The notes: a model not told the origin generated them from the letters alone. Positions 1-7,939 are shown, numbered from the stretch's first letter. The stretch is 55,910 bases of DNA from Sphingopyxis granuli NBRC 100800 (GCF_001591045.1 NZ_BCUA01000019.1:1-55910); one strand, 5' to 3'. A program made the numbers and translations.

Positions 1-175
1 CCGCTTCGAGGCGGGGCTGGCGCGGCGGCGCCAGGCGCGCGGCGCACCGGCATCGACCGCCGCGATTCCGGTCGAGACGCCACCGGCGAACGAGGATGCC
101 GAGCCGCCCGTCGATTTCGCGCTCGAAGCGGCGCTCAGCACCCTCCAGCGCATGACCGGCCGCGCCGTCGGCTGA
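1..175 (+). CDS. C-terminal end of an unrecognised protein (5' truncated)
   Basis: An open frame enters from the left edge in the second frame and stops at TGA 173-175, giving the last 57 residues of a protein. The visible part begins with an Arg-rich stretch (GLARRRQAR), continues through a Pro/Ala/Glu-rich linker and ends in a short predicted helix (FALEAALSTLQRMTGRAVG). No catalytic or binding motif is visible and the family cannot be named from this fragment. Codon use fits a real high-GC gene. It is followed by a palindromic repeat and then by the convergent end of the small reverse-strand operon. Confidence 0.5.
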   Translation, partial: RFEAGLARRRQARGAPASTAAIPVETPPANEDAEPPVDFALEAALSTLQRMTGRAVG

Positions 176-204
176 TCGATCATCGTCTTTGATTGAACAG
201 CCGC

Positions 205-290
205 GTGCTCCCGCGGAGGCGGGAGCCCAGAGCGGCACAAAGCCTGCGTTGGCGTCAGGACGCTCTGGGTTCCCGCCTCCGCGGGGACAC
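205..290. repeat. Inverted repeat, two 30-base arms
   Basis: Arms at 205-234 and 261-290 are inverted copies that match at about 27 of 30 positions. Each arm also carries its own palindrome (CTCCCGC-GGA-GGCGGGAG in the left arm), so the element can fold as one long stem or two short ones. It lies between the partial gene ending at 175 and the convergent gene ending at 314. It may help end transcription from both sides, but it has no T-run typical of an intrinsic terminator. Similar GC-rich palindromes recur throughout the window. Confidence 0.8.
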
Positions 291-313
291 GGCGTTGTTT
301 CGTTCAAGGCCGA

Positions 314-640
314 TCAATCCTCCACCGTCAGCACCTCGATGCGAAGGCCGCGCCCGCTAGCGTCGGATTCGACCGCGATGTCGGCGACGATATGCCCCGG
401 CAGTCGCCATTCGACGGCGCTCAGCCGCGCGCGTAGCGAGCGGCGGATCGCTTCGAGGTCGCCGACCGCCGCCTGACAGGGGAACGCATGGCGCGCGCCG
501 ACGAAGCTGGCGCTTGCCCACGGCCGCGACGTCGATGCGCCGAGCGTGAGGCCGGGCGGCAGTTCGCGCGCGATCAGACGGCCCAGCCGGCCGTGCGGGC
601 ACGCATGGGGTCGCGGTGTGGCGAGGGACGTGTGGATCAT
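314..640 (-). CDS. Hypothetical protein, 108 aa, second gene of the small operon divergent from the S24 repressor
   Basis: I do not recognise this protein. It is 108 residues long, soluble, with no signal peptide or membrane segment. The C-terminal half (DLEAIRRSLRARLSAVEWRL, then a beta-rich tail with many Asp, Val and Ile residues) looks like a small alpha/beta fold. The start at 640 is chosen because its ATG overlaps the TGA of the upstream 87-aa gene (ATGA at 637-640), a usual sign of translational coupling. It is therefore probably made together with the HTH-like protein and controlled by the operator region at 945-999. It could be a partner or an effector of that switch; the sequence does not say which. 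Confidence 0.6.
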   Translation of the reverse strand: MIHTSLATPRPHACPHGRLGRLIARELPPGLTLGASTSRPWASASFVGARHAFPCQAAVGDLEAIRRSLRARLSAVEWRLPGHIVADIAVESDASGRGLRIEVLTVED

Positions 641-900
641 GGCCGGGCCTCCATCGTGGCGGCGCGCATTGCGCGGGTGCGGCGGTCGCCGCTCGGGCCG
701 ATGCGCCCGGCATGCCGCTCGGCCCGCCATTTGTTCATGAAATGTTCCACGCGGCATTCGACGCTGCGCCCCACCGTGCGCCCGCCGCGCAGGTCGCTGA
801 CCAACCGCGGGTCGTGGACGGCGTCCCGACCGAGAACGCTCGGCGGCATCCGCGATTCGGTCAGAAAGGCCTCGATCCGTTGCAGCAGCGTCTTTTCCAT
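637..900 (-). CDS. Small HTH-like protein, 87 aa, possible Cro-like partner of the S24 repressor
   Basis: The protein is 87 residues with the pattern of a compact lambda-repressor-type helix-turn-helix: RIEAFLTES / PPSVLGRDA / DPRLVSDLRGG / SVECRVEHFM, followed by a basic tail rich in Arg. The same four-helix spacing occurs in residues 12-61 of the S24 protein encoded divergently at 1036, where the matching steps are RLLQERG / YAQLSARIG / NPAYIQQYIKRG / DRARIAAYL. The start at 900 is preceded by GGGAGGAA at a normal distance. It has no peptidase domain. The resemblance is by eye and needs a structure prediction. Role inferred: a DNA-binding antagonist that acts at the shared operators. Confidence 0.6.
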   Translation of the reverse strand: MEKTLLQRIEAFLTESRMPPSVLGRDAVHDPRLVSDLRGGRTVGRSVECRVEHFMNKWRAERHAGRIGPSGDRRTRAMRAATMEARP

Positions 901-944
901 TCCGTTCCTCCCTATCGACATCCGGTAGCGGGCGAGTCGCCTTT

Positions 945-999
945 AATAGGATTTTTCCTATTTGAGATAGGATTTCCTACTTGTCTAGGAAAATTCCTG
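945..999. promoter_or_regulatory. Three palindromic operator-like sites between divergent regulator genes
   Basis: Three imperfectly identical palindromes lie in the 135-base divergent intergenic region. Site 1 (945-962) is AATAGGA-tttt-TCCTATT. Site 2 (968-979) is TAGGA-tt-TCCTA. Site 3 (986-999) is TAGGA-aaat-TCCTG. Their centres are near 953.5, 973.5 and 992.5, so they are 20 and 19 bases apart, about two DNA turns. A further half site (AATAGGA, 1013-1019) overlaps the ribosome-binding region of the S24 gene. The segment is very AT-rich compared with the surroundings. This is the architecture expected for cooperative repressor binding. That the S24 protein or the 87-aa protein binds here is inference. 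Confidence 0.75.
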
Positions 1000-1035
1000 T
1001 TGCTACATGCGAAATAGGAAGGAGCCCGCTGGCCG

Positions 1036-1707
1036 ATGACCGATTTCGACGACGATCCGCGTGCCGCGCTCGATCGCCTGCTGCAGGAAAGGGGGATCGA
1101 CTATGCGCAGCTTTCGGCGCGCATCGGGCGCAACCCCGCCTATATCCAGCAATATATCAAACGCGGTTCGCCGCGCCGGCTGGCGGAGGAGGACCGGGCG
1201 CGGATCGCCGCCTATCTGGGCGTGGCCGAAGCGCTGCTGGGCGGCCCGGCGCGCCGTGTCGCCGCGCCGGCGTTGCAACGCGGCGCGGGCGACATGGTGC
1301 TGGTGCCGAAGCTGGCGATCGGCGCTTCGGCCGGCGCGGGCGCGAGCATCGACGGCGAGCCGGTCGAAGGCGCGGTGGCGTTCGATCCGCGCTGGCTGCG
1401 CGACCTGGGCGCCGACCCGCGCGCGCTCAGCATCATCCGCGTCGCGGGCGATTCGATGGCGCCGACGCTGGGCGACGGCGACGACATATTGGTCGACGGC
1501 AGCGACGCGGCGACGCTGCTGCGCGACGGCATCTACGTCCTGCGGATGGACGATGCGCTGATGGTGAAGCGCGTCGCGCGCGCGCCGGGGGAGGGGCGGA
1601 TTTCGGTGATCAGCGACAATCCCCACTATCGCAGCTGGGACGATCTGCCGATGACCGCGGTGCAACTCGTCGGCCGTGTGGTATGGACCGGGCGCCGGGT
1701 GCGCTAG
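1036..1707 (+). CDS. S24 family peptidase / LexA-CI-like transcriptional repressor
   Basis: The protein has 223 residues. The N-terminal part (about 10-65) is a helix-turn-helix of the lambda-repressor type. The C-terminal part (about 88-220) is an S24 self-cleaving peptidase domain: the nucleophile Ser140 sits in VAGDSMAPTL and the general base Lys178 in ALMVKRVA, as in LexA, UmuD and CI. An Ala-Gly pair in the linker (GASAGAGAS, about 97-104) could be the self-cleavage site. Start 1036 follows GGAAGGAG at 1017-1024. In this family DNA damage and RecA filaments can trigger cleavage; whether this member responds to RecA is not known. It is divergent from two small genes and faces three palindromes, so it probably represses both directions. 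Confidence 0.9.
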   Translation: MTDFDDDPRAALDRLLQERGIDYAQLSARIGRNPAYIQQYIKRGSPRRLAEEDRARIAAYLGVAEALLGGPARRVAAPALQRGAGDMVLVPKLAIGASAGAGASIDGEPVEGAVAFDPRWLRDLGADPRALSIIRVAGDSMAPTLGDGDDILVDGSDAATLLRDGIYVLRMDDALMVKRVARAPGEGRISVISDNPHYRSWDDLPMTAVQLVGRVVWTGRRVR

Positions 1708-1750
1708 CGTCCTATCCGCGAAGACATCCCCCTCGGGCCGGCCGGTCCGA

Positions 1751-2056
1751 CTACATCGGCTCGGCCATCACCGCTTCGATTTCGTGGCTCAGCACCTCGG
1801 CGCGCTGGCACTGGTCCTGTCGGCCGTCGCGGCATTTCTGCGCCGCCTTGTCGCGCTGGCGCGTCAGCTTGCCGACGCGTTCCTCGCGCTGGCGCAGGGC
1901 GCGGCCGCGGTTGCGGTCGGCTTCCTCCTGGCTGGTCGTCGACCAGTCGGCAACCTGGCCGACCGCCTTGACGGGGGCGGTCACCACCGTCTTCACCGCG
2001 CTCACGCAGCCGGCAAGCAGCGGGGCGGCCGAAAGGGCGAGAAGCATTGCACGCAT
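1751..2056 (-). CDS. Small lipoprotein, about 101 aa
   Basis: The N-terminus MRAMLLALSAAPLLAGC is a lipoprotein signal with a lipobox LLAGC, so the mature protein should be anchored to a membrane by Cys17. The mature part has a short Val/Thr-rich segment and then a long charged helix with many Arg, Glu and Gln residues (EEADRNRGRALRQREERVGK and onward), a probable coiled coil with two further Cys residues near the end. Start 2056 is chosen because GGAGA lies a normal distance upstream and the signal peptide begins there. Function unknown. Its gene converges on the S24 gene; the two stops are 43 bases apart. Confidence 0.75.
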   Translation of the reverse strand: MRAMLLALSAAPLLAGCVSAVKTVVTAPVKAVGQVADWSTTSQEEADRNRGRALRQREERVGKLTRQRDKAAQKCRDGRQDQCQRAEVLSHEIEAVMAEPM

Positions 2057-2273
2057 CGACGGGTCTCCGGGGAGGGCGGATCGGCCAGTGTCATCGCACG
2101 GTCGCGCCGCCGCGGCCACAGGATTGCGACGAGCCGCGCCATTGCCCGGCCGCCCTTCGCCCCGAATCCCGCCGCGGGACACATGGTTTACAAGGTCTTG
2201 CCGCGCCCTTTCCCTGTGTTAGGCTGATCCGCGCGCCGGCAGCGCGATGACCGCCGGCGGGGAGGAGGGTCAT

Positions 2274-2999
2274 ATGACGAATATGCAAAAGGGTCTGGCC
2301 GAGGGCATCGGCACCTTCTGGCTGGTGTTCGGCGGCTGCGGCAGCGCGGTGCTCGCGGCGGCCTTTCCCGATCTCGGGATCGGCTTCGCCGGCGTGGCGC
2401 TGGCCTTCGGTCTGACGGTGGTGACGATGGCCTATGCGATCGGCCATATCTCGGGCTGTCATCTCAATCCCGCGATCACCGTCGGGCTGTGGGCGGGCGG
2501 GCGCTTCGACGCGCGCGACATCCCGCTCTATGTCGTCTCGCAGGTCGTCGGCGCGATCGCCGCGGCCTTCCTGCTCTATTATATCGCGAGCGGCAATCCG
2601 GGCTATGATCTGGCGACCAACGGCCTCGCCGCCAATGGTTTCGGAGAGGGGTCGCCGGGCGGCTACGACCTGATATCGGGCTTCACGATCGAGATCGTGC
2701 TCACCGCCTTCTTCCTGTGGATCGTCATGGGGTCGACCGACGGCCGCGCGCCCGCGGGCTTCGCGCCGCTCGCGATCGGCCTCGCGCTGACGCTGATCCA
2801 CCTGATCGCGATCCCGGTGACGAACACCTCGGTCAACCCGGCGCGCAGCACCGGCCCGGCGCTGGTCGTCGGCGGCCTCGCGCTCCAGCAGCTCTGGCTG
2901 TTCTGGGTCGCGCCGCTGCTCGGCGGGCTCGTCGGCGGCTGGCTTTACCGAACGGTGGGGGCCGACAGCTTCCCCAAGCCCAATATCGAGGGCGAATGA
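2274..2999 (+). CDS. aqpZ: Aquaporin Z-type water channel
   Basis: The 241-residue membrane protein has both NPA boxes of the major intrinsic protein family: HLNPAITVG near residue 63 and [13 protein letters not shown] near 187, each in a re-entrant half-helix, with six transmembrane stretches arranged as two repeats. The first loop and the residues after the second NPA (ARSTGPA) follow AqpZ rather than the glycerol facilitators, which carry Asp after the second NPA. Role: rapid water movement across the inner membrane. Start 2274 is supported by GGAGGAGGG just upstream; an earlier in-frame ATG at 2247 lacks this. It converges with galU across a strong hairpin. Confidence 0.93.
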   Translation: MTNMQKGLAEGIGTFWLVFGGCGSAVLAAAFPDLGIGFAGVALAFGLTVVTMAYAIGHISGCHLNPAITVGLWAGGRFDARDIPLYVVSQVVGAIAAAFLLYYIASGNPGYDLATNGLAANGFGEGSPGGYDLISGFTIEIVLTAFFLWIVMGSTDGRAPAGFAPLAIGLALTLIHLIAIPVTNTSVNPARSTGPALVVGGLALQQLWLFWVAPLLGGLVGGWLYRTVGADSFPKPNIEGE

Positions 3000-3006
3000 C
3001 GGCGGT

Positions 3007-3028
3007 GCCGGCGGCTCCGGCCGCCGGC
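3007..3028. terminator. Perfect 9-bp hairpin between convergent aqpZ and galU
   Basis: GCCGGCGGC at 3007-3015 pairs perfectly with 3020-3028 around a TCCG loop, between the stop of aqpZ (2999) and the stop of galU (3034). There is no T-run on either side, so it is not a textbook intrinsic terminator, but its position between two converging genes fits a shared transcription barrier. Confidence 0.55.
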
Positions 3029-3033
3029 GCGCG

Positions 3034-3897
3034 TCAGGTCAGAAGATCGACAGCGAAGGCCCGAACGTCGGCGGCGATATCGGGGCGTTCGAGCGCGAGC
3101 GCGAGATTGGCCTGGATATAGCCGGCCTTCGACCCGCAGTCGTAGCGCGCGCCGTCGAAAGTCACGGCGTGGAAGGGCTGCGTGCCGATCATCGCCGCCA
3201 TTGCGTCGGTAAGCTGGATTTCGCCCCCGGCGCCCTTTTCCTGCCGTTCGAGCACGCGCATCACCTCCGGCTGGAGGATGTAGCGGCCCGAGATGATCAG
3301 GTTCGACGGCGCGGCCTCGACCGCCGGCTTCTCGACCAGCCCCCGAACCTCGGTCAGCGCGTCGTCGCGGGAGCCGGGGGCGATCACGCCATAGCTCGAA
3401 ACCTGCTCGCGCGGCACTTCGAGCACCGAGATCAGGTTGCCGCCGACCTTGCGATACGCATCGACCATCTGCTTCATGCAGCCGGGCGAGCCGTGCATGA
3501 ATTCGTCGGGCAGGAAGATGGCGAAGGGTTCGTCGCCGACGATGTCGCGCGCGCACCAGATCGCGTGGCCCAGCCCCATCGGTTCCTGCTGCCGGACATA
3601 GGCGCAATTGCCGGGTCCGAGGCGCGTCGGTTCGAGCACCGACAGGTCCTTGCCGCGCTCGGCCATCGTCTTCTCCAGTTCGAAGGCGATGTCGAAATGA
3701 TCCTCGATCGCGCTCTTGCCGCGCCCGGTGACGAAGATCATCTGCTCGATTTCCGCCTCGCGCGCCTCGTCGACGGCATATTGGATCAGCGGCCGGTCGA
3801 CCACCGGCAGCATCTCCTTGGGAATCGCCTTGGTCGCGGGCAGGAAGCGGGTGCCGAGGCCGGCGACGGGGAAAACGGCTTTGCGGATCGGTTTCAT
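3034..3897 (-). CDS. galU: UTP--glucose-1-phosphate uridylyltransferase
   Basis: The 287-residue enzyme has the GalU signature near the N-terminus (AGLGTRFLPATKAIPKEMLP, about 13-32), followed by DRPLIQYAVDEA and the FVTGRGKSAIEDHFD segment; the later EKP and LTD motifs of the nucleotide-binding fold are also present. It makes UDP-glucose from glucose-1-phosphate and UTP in the cytoplasm, supplying glycosylation and surface polysaccharide synthesis. Length and motifs are complete. It appears to be transcribed alone, 53 bases after the end of the yfiB-like gene. In this window it may supply sugar donors to the glycosyltransferase at 19.4 kb, but nothing links them directly. Confidence 0.93.
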   Translation of the reverse strand: MKPIRKAVFPVAGLGTRFLPATKAIPKEMLPVVDRPLIQYAVDEAREAEIEQMIFVTGRGKSAIEDHFDIAFELEKTMAERGKDLSVLEPTRLGPGNCAYVRQQEPMGLGHAIWCARDIVGDEPFAIFLPDEFMHGSPGCMKQMVDAYRKVGGNLISVLEVPREQVSSYGVIAPGSRDDALTEVRGLVEKPAVEAAPSNLIISGRYILQPEVMRVLERQEKGAGGEIQLTDAMAAMIGTQPFHAVTFDGARYDCGSKAGYIQANLALALERPDIAADVRAFAVDLLT

Positions 3898-3950
3898 GCG
3901 CGGCAGCCTTAGCGGCGAAAGCCCGCCGGGAAAAGGCCGCGCGAAAGGCC

Positions 3951-4451
3951 TTATTGGGGTTCGACGATCACCACCACGCGCCGATTGTCCTGCCGCCCCT
4001 CGGGCGTGTCGTTGGGCGAGATCGGCAGGCTTTCGCCACGCCCGACGATCTGGTCGGGGGTGAAGCGCATGCCGTTCGCCTGCATCGGCGCGGCGACCGC
4101 TTCCGCCCGCGCCTGCGACAGGGTCAGGTTATAGGCGTCGCTACCGGTGGAATCGGTGTGGCCTTCGACCCGCGCGGTGGCGATGCCGACCGACTGCAGG
4201 CGATGCGCCATCGTCGAAATCCGCTCGATCTGCTCGGGACGGAGCGCGCTTTCGTTGACCCCGAAGAGCAGTCGTTCGTTGAGCGTCAGCTCCCAGTCGG
4301 GCCCGGTGTCGACGAAGCCTTCGGATTGCAGGACGGCGATCTGTTCGGGGGTGAAGCCGGACTTCACCGGAACGCTTTGGCAAGCGGCGAGCAGGCCGGC
4401 GATGGCGGCGGCCAGGATGGCGCGGCGGACGATGGGGAGAGAAAGGGTCAT
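3951..4451 (-). CDS. yfiB: OmpA-family lipoprotein, YfiB-like
   Basis: The 166-residue protein has a lipoprotein signal ending in LLAAC (Cys24) and a C-terminal OmpA-like peptidoglycan-binding domain (about 50-166) with VEGHTDSTGSDAYNLTLSQA and the closing GRGESLPI...RRVVVIVEP pattern. Start 4451 follows GGAGGT at normal spacing. It is the last gene of a reverse-strand group yfiR-yfiN-yfiB. In Pseudomonas YfiB is the outer-membrane sensor that sequesters YfiR and so frees the cyclase YfiN. The same role is inferred here from order and domain content; the gene order differs from the Pseudomonas yfiBNR. Confidence 0.82.
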   Translation of the reverse strand: MTLSLPIVRRAILAAAIAGLLAACQSVPVKSGFTPEQIAVLQSEGFVDTGPDWELTLNERLLFGVNESALRPEQIERISTMAHRLQSVGIATARVEGHTDSTGSDAYNLTLSQARAEAVAAPMQANGMRFTPDQIVGRGESLPISPNDTPEGRQDNRRVVVIVEPQ

Positions 4452-4467
4452 GATCGGACCTCCATGA

Positions 4468-5667
4468 TCATGTCTGCGAACGTTTGGCGAGTTTTTCGGC
4501 ATACATGGCGGCGTCGGCCGCGGTCAGCAGCGCGGCGGGATCGGCACCGTCGGTCGGGAAGGCGGCGACGCCGATACTGACCGCGAGGCGATAGGTGTCG
4601 CCGCCCGGCAGAACGACCGGATCGGCCATGCCCGTGCGGATCGGGCCGGCGAGCGTTTCCGGATCGGTAGCGATGTCGAGCGGATCGACGAGCACGATGA
4701 ATTCGTCGCCGCCGATCCGCGCCGCGAAATCGCCGGGCCGCAGCGTCGCCTTGATCCGTTCGGACAGCGCGACGAGCAGCGCATCGCCGGCGGCGTGCCC
4801 GAAGCTGTCGTTGGCGAGCTTGAAATTGTCGGCATCGACGAACAGCAGGGCAAAGCGCGTGCCGTCGGCCCCCGCCTTGCCGATGCGTTGCGCGAGCTGT
4901 TCGTCGAAGGCGGCGCGGTTCGGCATCGCGGTCAGCGGATCGTGCGACGCGCGGTGCGCCAGCATGCGATGCTCGCTTTCCATATGCCCCTGCCACCCCT
5001 GCAATTCGTCGAGCAGCGCGTTGATGTCGCCGCCCAGCCGGTCGAGCTCGGCGATGCCGAGCGGCTGGACGCGCTTGTCGAAGCGGCGGTGCAGCCGCAC
5101 GTCGTGCGCGACGGTCGCGATCTCGCCGAGCGGCTTGACCAGCTCATATTCGAAGCGGCGGGCGAGGATGATCGTGCCGAGCGCGGTGACCAGCAGGCAG
5201 CCGAGTCCCGCGAGCAGCCCGATCCGGACATAGGCGGTCAGTGTCGACGAATCGCCCCACACCTCGATCGTCCCGATCGCCGACCCGTTGCGGCGGACCG
5301 TCATCGTGGACGGTTTGCCGAAGAAGAGATCGGTCAGCAGCGGCGCCGGGTCGGCGTGGGGCGACGTCCATTCGGTCAGCGGCCGGCCTCGGTCGTCGAG
5401 CACGAGCAGCCGGGCGATCCCCGGAATATGGGTGAGCGGATCGAGACCCTCGCGCGCCGCCTCGGGATCGTTGAAGACCAGCGCCGGTTCGACGCCATAG
5501 GCGCCGAGCTGCGCCGCCAGTTCGAGGTTGCGGTCGGCATAGCCGCGCAGCGCGGCGACGCCGGCGAGCAGGATGGTCAGGCCCGACAGCGCCACCGCGA
5601 ACAGGGTGACGCCGAAGTGGAAGCGCGACAGCAGCTTCTGCAAGGTCGTCCGGGTCGGAGCGGTCAT
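4468..5667 (-). CDS. yfiN: Membrane diguanylate cyclase, YfiN/TpbB-like
   Basis: The 399-residue protein has a transmembrane helix at about 18-40, a periplasmic CHASE8-like sensor (about 45-145), a second transmembrane helix (about 148-170), a HAMP-type linker (about 171-225) and a GGDEF domain (about 240-395). The active-site GGDEF is intact at about 319-323 and an RxxD product-inhibition site (RPGD, about 310-313) lies five residues before it. It should make cyclic di-GMP from two GTP and be switched by periplasmic YfiR. Its ATG overlaps the stop of the YfiR-like gene (ATGA at 5664-5667), which indicates translational coupling. Confidence 0.9.
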   Translation of the reverse strand: MTAPTRTTLQKLLSRFHFGVTLFAVALSGLTILLAGVAALRGYADRNLELAAQLGAYGVEPALVFNDPEAAREGLDPLTHIPGIARLLVLDDRGRPLTEWTSPHADPAPLLTDLFFGKPSTMTVRRNGSAIGTIEVWGDSSTLTAYVRIGLLAGLGCLLVTALGTIILARRFEYELVKPLGEIATVAHDVRLHRRFDKRVQPLGIAELDRLGGDINALLDELQGWQGHMESEHRMLAHRASHDPLTAMPNRAAFDEQLAQRIGKAGADGTRFALLFVDADNFKLANDSFGHAAGDALLVALSERIKATLRPGDFAARIGGDEFIVLVDPLDIATDPETLAGPIRTGMADPVVLPGGDTYRLAVSIGVAAFPTDGADPAALLTAADAAMYAEKLAKRSQT

Positions 5668-6209
5668 GGGGCGCCTCCGTCGGATCGGCCGATCTTGAGC
5701 ACGCGCGGGTCGATGCGCAGCGGTCCCCGGCCGATGGCGTCGAGATTGACCGAAAAGCCGATGCCCCCCGGCTTTTCGGCAAGACAGAACATCGCGCCGT
5801 AAAGGCAGTCGGGGTCGTCGTCGCTGATCGTCAGCACCGGACGGTCGCGCACCCAGGCGATCAGGCGTCGCCGATCGTCGACAGGCATGCGGCCCAGATA
5901 AAGAATGTCGCAGTCGTCGCCGCCGGTCGCGACCGCCGCGGTGGTCCTTCGCACCACGACGTGCCCGCCGCCGGGCAGGACCGGGGCAGGCCGGCTGGTG
6001 AGCCGCGGCGCGCCGACGACGCACATCGTCGGCGGCGTGCCCGGCGCGTCCCCCGGCCAGCGCGTATAGCTGATGATGCCGCCGATCATGCGGTCGACCG
6101 CGCGCGCCACGCCCGCGGCGCCATCCTCCACGATGGTCTGGCTGGCGGCCTGGACCGACATCTGCGGCGTCGTGACCGCCGCTCCTATCAGGAACAATGA
6201 TGCCAGCAC
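5664..6209 (-). CDS. yfiR: YfiR-like periplasmic regulator of the diguanylate cyclase
   Basis: This 181-residue protein starts with GTG at 6209 and has a signal peptide (MLASLFLIGAAVTTPQMSVQA). The mature part shows the YfiR family features: a basic YTRWPG segment, a central DDCDILYLG, and near the end DDPDCLYGAMFCLAEKPGGI followed by FSVNLDAI. Four Cys residues occur at the positions expected for the two family disulfides. YfiR binds the periplasmic part of YfiN and holds it inactive; oxidative or envelope stress, or YfiB, relieves this. It is the first gene of the operon and is coupled to yfiN by a 4-base overlap. Confidence 0.85.
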   Translation of the reverse strand: MLASLFLIGAAVTTPQMSVQAASQTIVEDGAAGVARAVDRMIGGIISYTRWPGDAPGTPPTMCVVGAPRLTSRPAPVLPGGGHVVVRRTTAAVATGGDDCDILYLGRMPVDDRRRLIAWVRDRPVLTISDDDPDCLYGAMFCLAEKPGGIGFSVNLDAIGRGPLRIDPRVLKIGRSDGGAP

Positions 6210-6347
6210 CCTGTCGCGACCCTATAACTGCGCTTCGGGGTCATCCTGCCCGCGCAGAACCGGGTCCGCTAGTCCGGACGGCCGTAAAGTCAATGAAAAT
6301 TAACCTTATGCGACTCGAATGCAACACTGGGCCGGTCGCGCGCGGCC

Positions 6348-6884
6348 TCAGTCTTCGCGCAGGCGGTCGGCGAAGCCCTTGCGCAGCTTGGCGAGCTTCG
6401 GCGGGATGGAGGCAAGGCAATAGGGGCTGCTCTGTCCCTCGCCGTTCCAATAGGCCTGGTGATAATCCTCCGCCGGATACCATGGAGACACCGGCTCGAT
6501 CGCGGTGACGATCGGTTGCGGCCAGTTGGGCTGTGCACGGTCGATCGCGGCGCGCGCTGCGGCGGCCTGCTGGTCGTTCAGCGGAAAGACGGCGCTGCGA
6601 TACTGCGTGCCGATGTCGTTGCCCTGACGGTTGAGCTGCGTCGGGTCGTGCGTCGCGAAAAGCACGTCGAGCAGATCGTCGTAGGCGATGACGGCGGGAT
6701 CATAGGTGATGCGGATCGCCTCGGCATGACCGGTGTCGCCGTTGCAGACCTGCTTGTAGGTCGGGTTGGCGACGCTGCCCCCGGTATAGCCGCTCTCGAC
6801 GCGCTCGACCCCCGCGAGCGATTGAAAGACCGCTTCGGTGCACCAGAAGCAGCCTCCGGCGAAGACGGCGGTGTCGTGGGGCAT
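6348..6884 (-). CDS. msrA: Peptide methionine sulfoxide reductase MsrA
   Basis: The 178-residue protein carries the MsrA active site [12 protein letters not shown] near residues 11-22 and the family segments [23 protein letters not shown] and [10 protein letters not shown]. It reduces methionine-S-sulfoxide in proteins and free form, repairing oxidative damage. Start 6884 is preferred because AAGGA lies eight bases upstream; an ATG three codons earlier (6893) has its ribosome site too close. Further Cys residues (NGDTGH preceded by Cys; PYC near the end) can act as resolving cysteines. Its gene runs in the same direction as yfiR, 138 bases upstream of it. Confidence 0.95.
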   Translation of the reverse strand: MPHDTAVFAGGCFWCTEAVFQSLAGVERVESGYTGGSVANPTYKQVCNGDTGHAEAIRITYDPAVIAYDDLLDVLFATHDPTQLNRQGNDIGTQYRSAVFPLNDQQAAAARAAIDRAQPNWPQPIVTAIEPVSPWYPAEDYHQAYWNGEGQSSPYCLASIPPKLAKLRKGFADRLRED

Positions 6885-6940
6885 GGCGGGCATCCTTGCG
6901 AAGAGTGGGAGGAGGCCCTTCAGATAGGAGGCCGCGCCCG

Positions 6941-7939
6941 CTATTCCAAGGGCGACATGTCGTCGATCAGCGGCGGATGCAGCGGTTCGCCGGCGGCGCG
7001 TGCGGCCGCGATCGCCGCCGCTTCGCGCTCGACCGAAGCGACCCTGTCGCGCCACCCCGGATGGGTCAGCGCCGGAAAGAGCGGGCGCCCCTTGCGTCCG
7101 CCGAACTTGCGCCAGAAGCGCGCCGCGGCTTCGGGATCGTAACCCGCACCGGCGAGCAGCCAGACCGACAGCCGGTCGGCCTCGGCCTCGGTCTGGCGGA
7201 ACAGGCGGGCGCTGCGGCCGAGTTCCTTGAAAAGGCCGCGATCGACCCCCGCCGCGTCGAGCCGCGCGGGGTGGCGCAGGATATTGTGCGCCAGTTCGTG
7301 CGCGACCGCCGCCGCCAGTTCGGCATCGTCGGTCGCGAAGCTCGCCAGCCCGGCACTGATCCGCACCAGCCGGCCGTCGGCGCCGCCGGCAGGCCGGTCG
7401 GCCGCCTCGACGCGGAAATCGCTCGCACAGCCGACGATGGGGATGACCTCCGCATCCCGTCCATCGGCGATCGTGAGCGCCGCGGGCGCCTCGACAGGCA
7501 GCGCGGCGGCTTGCGTCTCCAAAACGGCGATACGGGCAAAAGGGTCCGCGTCATCGGCGGGCGGCACGGGGATGCCGTCGATCGCGAACACCGGCGTTCC
7601 GCGATGCAGTCCGGCGCGCGCGGCGGGCGAGTCGGGCGCGACGGCGGCCAGATAGGGCGTGTCGGCGTCGGGTGCGGCATAGGCGGCGAGTGCGGCGGGG
7701 CGCCGGTTCTCGTCATAGAGGCGCGGATCGCCCCAGATCCAGCCGAACTGCGGTTGCTGCGCGGTGCACCACGCCGCATTGGCGGTGGTCAGACGAAAGC
7801 CGATCGCCGCGACCCGCGCCTCGAGGCCCGCGAGCTGGTCGTAAAGACCGGCTGGCCCGGGTGTCGCCGCGACCGCGGGCGTGGCGGTGCTGGCGGCGAA
7901 GGCGGTCAGGATGGGCAGGAGGAGACGGACGCGCGGCAT
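6941..7939 (-). CDS. Secreted M48-family metalloprotease with PDZ-like domain
   Basis: The 332-residue protein begins with a signal peptide ending near TPAVAA (about 24). Residues 90-150 hold a PDZ-like segment ([21 protein letters not shown]), and the C-terminal half has the zinc motif HELAH (about 215) with the third ligand in [12 protein letters not shown]. It should be a periplasmic zinc endopeptidase, comparable to envelope-quality proteases of the M48 family. The PDZ-like segment lies before the protease core rather than after it. It is separated from msrA by 56 bases and probably shares its transcript. Substrate unknown. Confidence 0.85.
   Translation of the reverse strand: MPRVRLLLPILTAFAASTATPAVAATPGPAGLYDQLAGLEARVAAIGFRLTTANAAWCTAQQPQFGWIWGDPRLYDENRRPAALAAYAAPDADTPYLAAVAPDSPAARAGLHRGTPVFAIDGIPVPPADDADPFARIAVLETQAAALPVEAPAALTIADGRDAEVIPIVGCASDFRVEAADRPAGGADGRLVRISAGLASFATDDAELAAAVAHELAHNILRHPARLDAAGVDRGLFKELGRSARLFRQTEAEADRLSVWLLAGAGYDPEAAARFWRKFGGRKGRPLFPALTHPGWRDRVASVEREAAAIAAARAAGEPLHPPLIDDMSPLE

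Noticed and set aside
1036-1707. Prophage remnant around the S24 repressor
   Set aside because: No integrase, structural gene, lysis gene or attachment-like repeat is visible. Only the regulatory layout is phage-like.
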